Below are positions 1 through 9,433 of a DNA stretch of 64,000 bases, in pieces. Every line of letters begins with the position of its first letter. Within the stretch, counting starts at the first letter, position 1. Position numbers and translations under genes: made by a program. Origin of the DNA: Paramarasmius palmivorus (lineage: Eukaryota; Basidiomycota; Agaricomycetes; Agaricales; Marasmiaceae); assembly GCA_037176845.1 (NCBI GenBank), contig JAYKXP010000114.1, forward strand, positions 1 through 64,000, written 5' to 3'. The notes under the pieces are model-generated. The model worked only from the letters and a program-made list of their open reading frames with translations, did not search any database and was not told where the DNA came from.

Positions 1-330
1 CGAAGTAGGGGAAAAGACGGAGAACTTGTACCAAAAGAGAAGGGATATACCGTAACGTCGTAGAGAATCAAAACACTGTACTGCGCATTGTTTCAGTTGT
101 ATCCCAAGTACCTAATAGTATATATTTAGTTCTGCCATAGCGGAACAAGGCAAAAGGATGACAACGAGGATGACAAAAAACGATGCCAAGGCCGAGATGA
201 CAAGAAAGGGGCGATGCGAGGAAAATGGGATTTTTTATCAACCAATCAGACGCGAGACGGGGGGCAAGCGAAAAAGGACAAACGGATAAAGAACGAATTC
301 GGATAACTCCGAACTCGTAATAATTCCTCG

Positions 331-849
331 GTGGTCACCGTGACTGCACGCCAAAGCAGCTCCAGTGCACCCAGCGCTTCAGTTTCTCCCTCTTGGAATT
401 TGGGGTCAAATAACATTGGAGATATGATGGGTATAGTGATTGGAGGGGGCATAGGATTAATGGTGTTGGTGGGATTAGTCAAATATTTTTGGCGTCACGC
501 GCGTAAACCGCGTGGGACTGGACAAGTAGGTCCCGGAGAGAACGTAGGAGTTCCTAGTCCCTTGACTCCCTACACGTATATTTCCTCGATAGAAAACACC
601 AGGACAAAGTCGAGGCGTGGTGAAACGCCACGACGACCATCCCGGATCCAAATACCTGGACGAATATCCACGGATCATCGAGTTTCGAATCCCAGGAACT
701 TCCTGCCGCACCGGCGGAAACAGCGTCGAGCAGTTGATGCGGGAGGGTTAGAGGCCCAGGATGGTGGTGACCAGGGAATAGTAGAAGCACATGATGACGG
801 GTCGACTTTACCCCCTGATTACTTGCAAGTTTTCCATTCCCTGCATTGA
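331..849 (+). pseudogene. Truncated copy 1 of a tandem single-pass membrane protein family (TM plus cytoplasmic tail only)
   Basis: Open frame coding a Ser-rich stalk, one glycine-rich transmembrane helix (around residues 35-50) and a basic cytoplasmic tail. The tail ends in a DAGG...LPPDYLQVF motif that matches the ends of the two downstream copies (DAGR...LPPDYYQVF and DAGR...LPPDYDQVF). The ~150-residue extracellular domain present in those copies is missing: the frame is closed by a stop at 304-306 and nothing similar is visible in 1-300. There is no ATG at the start of the open frame. It is either a 5'-truncated relic or the last exon of a gene whose earlier exons diverged or lie outside. 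Function of the family is unknown. Confidence 0.55.
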
Positions 850-1396
850 TACACTCCAAGGGCCATCTTCGGTAGACTCCAATACTTGACCCATCAAGCA
901 ATCATAAAGTGCAAGTTTCAGCGTTCTACAATCATATAGCCAGGTGTTCCCTTTGGTGATCGCGAACCCGCAGAGCACGTAAAGTCATTTATAATGTGCT
1001 AGATACAAGTGTCGTACCGTACTAAATGGATGAACTTCAACATCCTCTCGAATTGATAGTACTAGGGAAATCACCTGTCAAAAGGATTCGATTGTCCCTG
1101 TTCCAAACTACTTTCTATGGTTCAGTCTCGTAGCAATGTCATGTATCTCTTTTCCCGGCGTATCAGGCCACCTCAACGAGGGTAATGATAGTTCCGAAAG
1201 GGAACTTAAAAGCCGTGTGGTGGTGCATTCTTCTTGATGAATATTGCAGTTGTTACAGTCGTTATTCGCGGGATTTGCGAAGTAGCACCACGCAATGCGC
1301 GAACGGGAGGTAACATGGTGCGCTGTTATAACAGCATTGAGTACATGTAAAATGAGATCTAGCATGAGAGCTTACACCAGTCCAAGAACTAGACCA
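850..1396. other. Intergenic, no gene recognised
   Basis: Lies between copy 1 of the membrane family and the 3' end of DPH4. Short open frames are present but none has recognisable protein features or splice-consistent extension. Confidence 0.5.
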
Positions 1397-1990
1397 CTAC
1401 TCCGATAACTCAAAGCCCACCCAAACAGCCTCTGAACAGCAATCACATCCCATCAGATGAAGTCCTTTCTCCATGTCCGCTTCGGTAACTCTGTAGAAGC
1501 CACCGCAACGACAACGGTATCGCCAAGCACCCTGTCCTTCTGTGTCCACCTCCTCAAATTCATCTAACGAAACAACTTGTGCTGGTCTTGAGCCGGCAGC
1601 TCGCAGCAGGTTCCCGAACACCCCGGCATCATACTGCGCTCGTAAAGCAGGAGATGACAGGGTATCGTATGCATTCTTGATGGTGATGAGTTCCACATCT
1701 GTTGTCGATGTGCTGTTTGCTTGTTGAACCTTATCGGGGTGATGTTTTAGCAATTTTTGACGATATGCAGCCTTTATCTCCTCTACCGACGCATCTCTTG
1801 CCACTCCGAGAAATTCGTACAGGTTGACATGAGAGAAAGAGGGATCCAGGATGTCGATTATGGAGGGGTAAGAGCAGAAAAAATACAGAGCCGCCCAATT
1901 CGTGAGAAACTCACGGAAACTGTTGATATCAGTGATCTCGGATCCCTTATTATTCAGTTCTAGAACTTCTTCACATCCTCTTTCCCCCAT
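1397..1990 (-). CDS. DPH4: Diphthamide biosynthesis protein 4 (J-domain plus CSL zinc finger)
   Basis: 197-residue single-exon frame. A J domain covers roughly residues 55-120 and contains the HPD triad in KHHPDK. The C-terminus carries the CSL zinc-binding signature: a Cys-x-Cys pair in YRCRCGGFYRV followed by CDCCS about 25 residues later. J domain plus CSL finger is the diagnostic architecture of DPH4/JJJ3/DNAJC24, which works with DPH3 in the first step of diphthamide formation on EF-2. The first ~50 residues are not typical of the family, so the start may lie further in or an unresolved intron may exist. It sits between tandem copies of an unrelated membrane protein family, suggesting those copies duplicated around it. 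Confidence 0.85.
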   Translation of the reverse strand: MGERGCEEVLELNNKGSEITDINSFREFLTNWAALYFFCSYPSIIDILDPSFSHVNLYEFLGVARDASVEEIKAAYRQKLLKHHPDKVQQANSTSTTDVELITIKNAYDTLSSPALRAQYDAGVFGNLLRAAGSRPAQVVSLDEFEEVDTEGQGAWRYRCRCGGFYRVTEADMEKGLHLMGCDCCSEAVWVGFELSE

Positions 1991-2101
1991 GCATCATGCT
2001 TCAGGGACTGTCTATATCAACTTCGGATCTCCTATGGATATCTGTTCGATGCCTCCGCTCTCTCTTTTAACCTCAGCGTGATTCATGCAAATCCACTGGA
2101 G

Positions 2102-3518
2102 ATGTCTACGCAAAGAATCGTCTATGACGACCGGGACTCGGCACTCAAATACTCTTCAGACTGGTATAACGATGGCACCTACAATGCGAGTAGGGTCGGG
2201 GAAAGTGGAACGTTGTCCAGCACTAATAGTTTGGCGGCCAGCGTAACATTCGGTACGTTCTCACTCGCGGAAAAATGCTACTATGCTGAAGTGTTTGCAG
2301 ATTTTCCCGGTATGTAGACAGATGGCTATCTGTGCTGCTGAAACTGAACATCTGCAGTGCCAGCGGTAGCCTTCTATTATTACGGAATACGTCGTTCAAG
2401 GGGCGGACGATATGGAATCTGCATTGATTGCGACCCCAATGCCCCAAATTATGTGACCATAGACGGCGTAGATCCAACAGACGACGGTCAAAACCCTCCG
2501 GTGCGTCTCAAACTTGTCTTCTCTACTCAAGTAGCCTGACTCCAAAGCCAGGTTGTGCTGTACAGCCGCTCGTTCAAGACATCAGGACAGCACCGTGTCA
2601 TATTGGTCAATCAAAGAGATGACCGATTTCCGAACGGAAACTCTCAGATAACTGTCGATCGTTTTGAACTAGAGGTAGAGGTGGCGGCACAAAATAGTGT
2701 TACCGTCACCGCCACGCTGACAGAGCCTACCACACCGACCCAGCCATCCTCTCCGACAACGACATCGTCAACGAGTATTCAGGTACAGACGACAACAGAG
2801 CTCCAAAACACTCCACAAAACGCTGTTCGTCCGGATTCCTCAGCTACGAAAGCTATGCTTTCGACCACTATTTCTTCAACAGCTGCCACATCCCTAACCT
2901 CAGGTCTTTGAATAACCCAGTCTTTCCATCTCAAGGAAATTCACGTCATTACCAGTGATTTCGCCTTCCACAGCCTTTCCCTCTTCGTTACCTTCAGCAC
3001 CAGTAAACCCTTCTCTCAATGTTGCCGCGATTGCTGGGGGCGTCGGCGGAGGCTGTGCGGGTCTACTTGCTTTGGCCTTCTTAGCATGTTTTCTGCGTCG
3101 GAAACAGCGTCAGAGAAGGGTAGGTGCAGATGGCGCCAAAGGGCAATCTGTGGCGAACGAGTCGACTAGTAAAACTAGACGTCGGATCAGCCCGTATATC
3201 ATTTCTCCATCCCCAACTATCATCAAAGATCATGCGAATATTGAGGAGCTGAACCCAAAACGAGGAAGAACGACACCATTTCACGTCAATGATAGCTCCA
3301 ACCTGGACTCTGAACCCACTTCCGAAGGCACCGGTACCTCTATAACCGTCTCTGACCAAGTGCGACGGCCTCGCAGAGAAGTTGATGCTGGGCGTTTACT
3401 GGAGGAAGAAGATGATGGAGAGACCTTACCACCTGATTATTACCAGGTGTTCCATTCTGCTCCTCCCCCTTTAGCAATTGGCAGTGGTTTAGATGGACAG
3501 CGACATACCCCAACCTAG
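2102..3518 (+). CDS. Copy 2 of the tandem single-pass membrane protein family (complete)
   Basis: Five exons: 2102-2252, 2301-2309, 2358-2500, 2552-2903, 2956-3518; 405 residues. The join keeps frame throughout and uses a 9-nt micro-exon coding part of FDFPV. The N-terminal ectodomain starts with MSTQRIVYDDRD, followed by a Thr/Ser-rich stalk, one transmembrane helix (Gly-rich then LLALAFLACFL, basic stop-transfer RRKQRQRR) and a cytoplasmic tail ending near LPPDYYQVF, which contains a PPxY motif. No classical signal peptide is visible, as is usual for this Agaricomycete family. The start was chosen because the third copy begins at the equivalent ATG. Biological role unknown; a cell-surface sensor or adhesin-like role is only a guess. 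Confidence 0.75.
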
Positions 3519-3909
3519 TAGATGGTGTATCGCTGTTTGGAGTTCTACTTCATTTTGCGATTTGTTCAGTAAATGTCCCTATTTATGATAGTCGACTTAC
3601 TACATTGTTGCTGATATCAGATCGTTGCAATATGCGTAAGATCGACTCTATCTCAGACCCGTTTACAACCATCAGCCGAGACTCGCGTGACGTCGGGAGA
3701 ACGTTCTGCGCCGGCCTGAAAGCCACCGTAACCTCAGTATGGAAATTGCAATTGTATACACATGCATGATGGCTGGTTACCGTAACAAAATTCCCTCTTG
3801 CGCACTGAGCTAATAGCTGTTTCTAACCGTGAGCGACGGTGAGTTTGAGATTCCTGTCTTTCATTGCGGCGTTAACTTACCTACTCGCAGGGCTACGTCC
3901 CACTCGGCC
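3519..3909. other. Intergenic spacer between copies 2 and 3
   Basis: 391 bp with no supportable gene. A possible 5' UTR intron (GTGAGT at 3839 to CGCAG at about 3890) lies just before the copy 3 start codon. Confidence 0.4.
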
Positions 3910-5174
3910 ATGGCGACTCCCCGGTACAAGAATATTAGCTTTGACGACAGGGACGAGAACAACCTCAAATATGCTGGATTTTGGTTTCATGAAGGCACAT
4001 GGAACGCGAGTAGTGTTGGTCAAAGCGGAACATTATCCAGTTCTAACGATCCAACGGCCAACGTAACCTTTAGTGCGTACGCAAACCCTTTGTCAATTTC
4101 TTAGAATGCTGAAGGTTCCCTTCAAGACTTTCCAGGTAGCGCTTTCTTAGCTAGTAGAAAGTGAAAAAAAACTCACTGTGCAACTGTAGAACCTGCCGTA
4201 GCCTTCTACTACTACGGTATACCTCGCTCACAAGGAGGCAGATACGCGATTTGCATCGATTGCGACCCCAACGCCCCAAATTTTGAAAGTATCGACGGGT
4301 TGAACAGTAGCGACAATGGCCAGAACCCACCGGTGAGCAGATCTCCACAGCTATTCACGAACCGACCTCAATATTGTTGGATAGGTCGTGCTATACAGCC
4401 GAAGGTTCGACAACCCTGGTCAGCACGTCGTTATATTGACGAACCAGGAACGACACCCGGTTCTCCAATAATAATTCTCAGATCACTATCGACCGCTTTG
4501 AACTTGAAGTACTTGATACAACACCTGTTGAGACCGTTACACAGCCCGGTGGTTCAGCGACTCAGCCTACTTCATCGACGCCGACATCAACAGCTTCTGG
4601 CAGTTCCACTAACGTCGGGGCGATAGCTGGAGGCGTTCTTGGAGGGTGTGCAGTACTACTTGCAATAATAGCAGCTGCCTTTTTCCTCTGGCGCCGCAAG
4701 CGACAGCATCCAGCCATCGGCTCTGCAGTTGCTCCTTCGATGGTGGAATCGCATCCCACTCAATCCACAATTATCTCCCCGTATACTCTGGGTTCCCCGT
4801 CGCAGAACACCCTTTACAGTTCCGCAACCGCCAGCACACCGGGTCGGAGAAAACCGAGCCACCATACCTCGAGCCCGTCGCAATCTACCTTTACGACGAC
4901 AACCAGCGAGCTAACCTCTTCAGACAATGATACCACCGGTACCACCAGCTCTCGCCATCGACGGCGGCGTAGAGAGAGGCGTAGAGAAATCGATGCAGGG
5001 CGGATCGACGAAGATGATGATGGGGAAACCTTACCACCTGATTACGACCAGGTTTTTCGACCGGCTCCCGCAACTTCGCAGAATATGCCTTCACCATCAT
5101 CGAATCATGATACAGGTGATCCAAGCCAACACCGTGCTCTTTCACCCACTAAGACGAAAGGACTAGCTTGGTAG
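3910..5174 (+). CDS. Copy 3 of the tandem membrane protein family, with a one-base frame disruption
   Basis: Exons 3910-4072, 4127-4135 (9-nt micro-exon), 4190-4332 and 4385-5174; exon order and phases match copy 2, except that the last intron of copy 2 is absent. The ectodomain (DDRDENNLKY through VVLYSRRFDNPGQHVVILTN) and the later part (NDTRFSNNNSQITIDRFELE, then TM helix and tail ending LPPDYDQVF) are both well conserved, but they are in different frames. The exonic total is 1105 nt, one more than a multiple of three, and the shift falls at about 4446-4451 (CCAGGAACG). The first frame meets stops within ten codons. Either a young pseudogene or an assembly indel. Confidence 0.65.
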
Positions 5175-5388
5175 ATAACGGATTTCTTCTTTTTCAGTTT
5201 GCGGTGTTTTACAGGGAAAGTTCGAAACTATATTAAGAATAACATTAGTAATGAATGTAAAACCAGCTCCTCTCCATGAGGAGAATGAGACTCTAAATCG
5301 TCTCGGGCATTGTCAGTCGGTAGCGAATGGTAGCGAATAGCGAACGAAAGCCTTCCAATTATCCTGTGATGCACGTCGACTGCTGCTA

Positions 5389-6996
5389 TCATGTTGTTCG
5401 GACATGCAGCACTTCTTTTGAGACACGGATGTCGATTATGGGATATTCTTTCCGAGGAGGGCGAGGCGGAAGTGAGTGAGTCTACGAAGATCTTGTTAGC
5501 ATCAGCATGATATATAAATGGGAGTCCTTGAACATGCCTCGTCGAGGGCCGGGACCGAAGATGATGGCCATGTTTCTTGCCACGACGTGAGGGGAATAGA
5601 AGGCATCGGATCAGGTACTTTCTGAATCTGGCGACGTGCATTCAACCTTTTTAAGGCTCTTCAGCGAGACAAGGCAACAAGTAGAAGGTTCAGGCACTCA
5701 CGAGGCCAAAAAGCAGTTAGAAAAGACTAGACTCGGGTCAATAAATCAATGACAACGAAGGAATGATTAAGGGGCTCACTTTTTGACAAAAGGGCCAGAA
5801 GTCCAAGCCAGATCACTGTTGCGAACTTTGGTAAGCTTCTGACGGGATAAATCTGAATATCGTCTTACGAGAATATTGCATCGTATGAAACTGATCGTGG
5901 AGATTGTCAGACTTGCCGAAACTGAAGCGCAGATGAACATACAGTGACGAGAGTGACCAGAAAAGCAGCACTATACAGGGTTTAGGTCAGTTGAACACGC
6001 TATAGCGACTAAGGTCCTTGCCTAGCAATCAGCCCGGTCTCTAAGCAAAACTTGAGTTTAGTTCGAGAGGAACAAAGGTTCGACCACGTACGGACAGTCC
6101 ATCGAACAATTCGGTGGATGATCATAGATGACCTAGAGCAATTATGAGAAAGGCTGGGTATATGGGAAGGAGCTCGAACACCGACCTCTGTATACCCGTC
6201 CCGCGCCTTTGCCACAAAAAGTACACGATAGTGCTGCTAATAATGGCATCCATGAAGGCACCCACAGATAGCTGTACGGTTATGAGCCAAGACCACGCCT
6301 CCAGGAAGCGTCCATCTACAATGCCAAGCTTTCTCACTTGGATGGCGAGAAATACCCAGCCGGCAAATCGCACCCATACTATCACAGCACCGGCAATAAC
6401 GAAGTACAAACTCTTCACACCTGCGAAGCGGTATATCCGATACAGGTAGAAAGACTGCGTACAAAAACATGAGAAACCTCTCGGAGCGCGATTGCGACCG
6501 GGTACATACCTCAACGATGGGCGCAATGATTGCAACGAGATAGAATGTCGCGACTAATTCCGGCGGTAATATCAAGAGGGACAGAGGCTTCCCCCACTCC
6601 GTGACAGTCAGCCTGTATACTGTTTGGGACGAAGTTATGTGGCTTGCAACTTCAAGCAGCCTGATATGTTACGTGGTCAGGCAGGTATAGCTCGATGAGT
6701 GGAAGAGAACTTACCATACGCTGCCGACCTAGAAATAAAGAATAAAAATGATTTGAGTAAAACAGTCATGTTGAGGAACTGGCTACTCACCAAGGCTTTC
6801 ATAGCCATTCTTTCGTTCGAAAAGCTGTGTTTTTGGTACACTTGAGCACTGATTTCTTAGTGACACCTTTGACGGACCTGCGGTAGAAGTCGTATGCTTG
6901 GAGAGTGACACATCCTAGCAGGAAGGCCGAAAGGTTCAGAGCAATCTCGAGTGCACCGATTGAGAAATTGAGGTTTGTACTAATCCTCAGAGGCAT
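5389..6996 (-). CDS. Agaricomycete seven-helix membrane protein of the DUF6534 type
   Basis: Multi-exon gene read leftwards from ATG at 6996. Recognisable blocks in order: helix 1 (ALEIALNLSAFLLGCVTLQ) with YDFYRR; MKALVG joined to WLLEVASHITSS; LVATFYLVAIIAPIVE joined to SFYLYRIYRFAG; YFVIAGAVIVWVRFAG; the WSWLITVQLSVGAFMDAII helix; SSMIIHRIVRWTVQTGLIA; LNARRQIQ; and a short tail IIDIRVSKEVLHVRTT ending at 5389. Introns are ~50 nt; one appears to be GC-AG (donor GCAAGG near 6026). This order is that of DUF6534, GPCR-like proteins of unknown ligand that are expanded in mushrooms. The junction after helix 1 and the one before LNARRQ did not resolve cleanly, so exon details there are uncertain and some decay is possible. 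Confidence 0.7.
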
Positions 6997-8349
6997 TGTT
7001 GAACACTCAACACGGCTGCGGGAAAGAAGGCAAGAAATATCAGTGATTCTATCGCACATAAAGAGGCAACAGAGAGTAATCAGTTTCGGCAGAAAAACTG
7101 CCGCCATTCAATATGCCAGCCTGATTCTAGAATCCGATGGGAAGACCAAGAACCCAGGAAGGAATGTACCCGAAACAATTATATGGAGACTTTTTCCCTT
7201 GACCCTGTTATGCGAAAGTATTCCCGTTCAAACTCCTTGATGTTCATGGGCGCAAACGTGGGGTAGATGGCGATCCACTCGGAGTCAATGGCTAGTCGTA
7301 GGTGTACCTCTTAAATGCAGAGTTTACGCGATGCGAAAGAAAAGATCGTCATCTTCAGAAAGGGAAGATCCTATGACATCTGGATGTTTCAAAGAATTGT
7401 GCAATATAGAAGAATCAATATAAGCCTTTAGTGAAAGCAACCGCAACTTACCTGAGAATGGAAACTCCAAATGATAACTTTTTAGGTCAGACTCCGGAGT
7501 TCTTGCGTACAGACAGCTGAGAACAATTGGAATTTCCGCCCTTCCTCTGCCCATGTTTCCTGACTGAAAAGCTCCTGAAACTGCTCAAGACCCAAAAAGC
7601 CCGAACAGCAGCTTTCCTCTAACCTCCGGTTACAGTACGCTCCGATCTTGATCTATCTTCAGATATTTTGTGGACAACTTTTGCCAGAAGAGCGGCAGAT
7701 ACCATCACTGAATTTGCCTAGAAATAGCTGAGCAGTTTCCAGAGGAAGAATCCTGTAGCCTGTCGCTGTCTTGTGCGACGATGGAGGAAACCTGTCAGGT
7801 GAGCACTGGCAGGTTTCGGGCAGATAACGCTTAAAATATTCCCACGGTTGCTCCTCTTTTAGCCTATTACGCTTCGCATCAACTTCGCCTGGTTCGCCTA
7901 AGCCTCGAGGCTTTGCTTCGCGCTACTGCATAATATCAGGTTCTTCCAAATGTCTTGAGGCGCATGAGACGTATAGGAGGGTATGGTCTATATGCCAGTT
8001 CGTCTTTCTATACTGGATCATGGGATCTTGATAGAATTGACTCTTTGACTTGTCTGACTTGTAGACTAGTTGTGAGGTCACATCGCGCGTTTCATCCAGT
8101 AGTGTTACCGAGTCAGGTTTTCGGCATGGGCTCATAACTTGGCGATAGCCAACGTATGTACTCATTTTCATGGCCTATGTAGTCTAAGTGGAGATCACTG
8201 ATCTTAGCACAGGGTTTACGACGATATCTTTCTGGCAACGAAGAAGTATCTTCCAAACGAAACATTGCATAGAAGCTTCCACAGTGGCCGACAGAATAGT
8301 TAATGTTATTGAACCGTCACGTTTTGCAGCCGATGTGGCTGGGGATCAG
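6997..8349. other. Interg. region, no gene recognised
   Basis: About 1.35 kb upstream of both flanking genes (DUF6534 reads left, the 8410 gene reads right). Only short frames without family features are present. Confidence 0.45.
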
Positions 8350-8357
8350 TATATAAA
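8350..8357 (+). promoter_or_regulatory. TATA box of the 8410 gene
   Basis: TATATAAA lies 60 bp before the ATG at 8410. It argues that translation starts at 8410 and not at the earlier in-frame GTG or ATG codons upstream of this box. Confidence 0.5.
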
Positions 8358-8409
8358 CACATTTGATCTCCGACCTATTCAGTTAACAACCCTTGCCAAC
8401 CAAGCCCAA

Positions 8410-9198
8410 ATGACCGAAAATTTGAGCTCCTCATCTGAGTCTCTCAATTACTTCCAGCTTTTCTCTCCTAGTAAATCACTTCCCCCTCTTTCAATCGATC
8501 CAGACTTTCGACAGAAGTTAGACAACTCACCTCCCTGGCCACCCGTCGTTTCAGTGGAGAGACCCTTGAATGTCACTCCCCGCCCTGTTCGTAGTGTCAC
8601 GCCCTGTCATGGCTATACAGCTGACTCCTGCTTTCAACAGCCTGATCGTACTGCTATCAAAAGCGAGCCTTCTGACGACAAGAGCAGTCGGACCAAAGAC
8701 GTACGTGATAGCATGATGAAGCGACGATTTTCACACCTCACACTCACCGCGTTACAGTCCTCATTGGCTCGTCAAGGTCAAGGTAACATGAAATCCGCCC
8801 CCAAGGGTCCAAAGTATGTAATGGTCGATGTCAAGTCACCCCAAGACTGTATCCCCGATCCGCTCTATCAAGAGCTCGTCAAGGTCACCGACGACCATAT
8901 TCTTGCTGGACTTGATTTAGACATGGCACATATCCGCTACAGCGAGCTGAAGGAGCATCAGAAAGTCATCGAGTGGGAATTGAAGAAACTCGAGCGAGAG
9001 TGGCCCTCCTTAATCGAAAGCCACGTCGCGTCTGATGCACGCCTAAAGGAGACATGTGGTCGCGTCGCGGAAGAGGGAGGTCCTCGTGGTTTCATGCTGA
9101 TCAACGCGGTTCAGAGGAACCGCTACACTAGCTTCGTCGGCCTTACCCAGTATCTACCTGTCAAGTCGCGATTACAGAAGATGGGTTACATGATTTAG
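8410..9198 (+). CDS. Uncharacterised 262-aa protein
   Basis: Single-exon frame starting MTENLSSSSESLNYF. The first half is Ser/Pro-rich and low in structure. The second half is more ordered, with a helical charged stretch (YSELKEHQKVIEWELKKLE) and a C-terminus ending SFVGLTQYLPVKSRLQKMGYM. No signal peptide, transmembrane helix or known motif is visible. The start is chosen from the TATA box at 8350, which would otherwise lie inside the coding region. It converges with EXO84, 236 bp away. I do not recognise the family. Confidence 0.6.
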   Translation: MTENLSSSSESLNYFQLFSPSKSLPPLSIDPDFRQKLDNSPPWPPVVSVERPLNVTPRPVRSVTPCHGYTADSCFQQPDRTAIKSEPSDDKSSRTKDVRDSMMKRRFSHLTLTALQSSLARQGQGNMKSAPKGPKYVMVDVKSPQDCIPDPLYQELVKVTDDHILAGLDLDMAHIRYSELKEHQKVIEWELKKLEREWPSLIESHVASDARLKETCGRVAEEGGPRGFMLINAVQRNRYTSFVGLTQYLPVKSRLQKMGYMI

Positions 9199-9433
9199 GA
9201 TCTAGATTGGGATTGGTGGGCTGGGTTTAAGGATCTACTGTTTCTTGTTTGTTTTTGGTTTCTTGATGATGGATCTTACAGCCGGTTTGTGGCAATCTTC
9301 TACCTTTAGCATTCCATGAGTTATAATGAAAGCTAATATACTTACTGTACATCCTGTACTATATTACAGTCCTATGCATGGGTATACTCTTCAGAAGAAC
9401 ACAGCAAGCAAATACTGTCTTCTCGTGGCGTAT

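Noticed and set aside
7324..7554. Minus-strand 76-codon frame as a gene
   Set aside because: No motif, no splice-consistent neighbours, no promoter signal.
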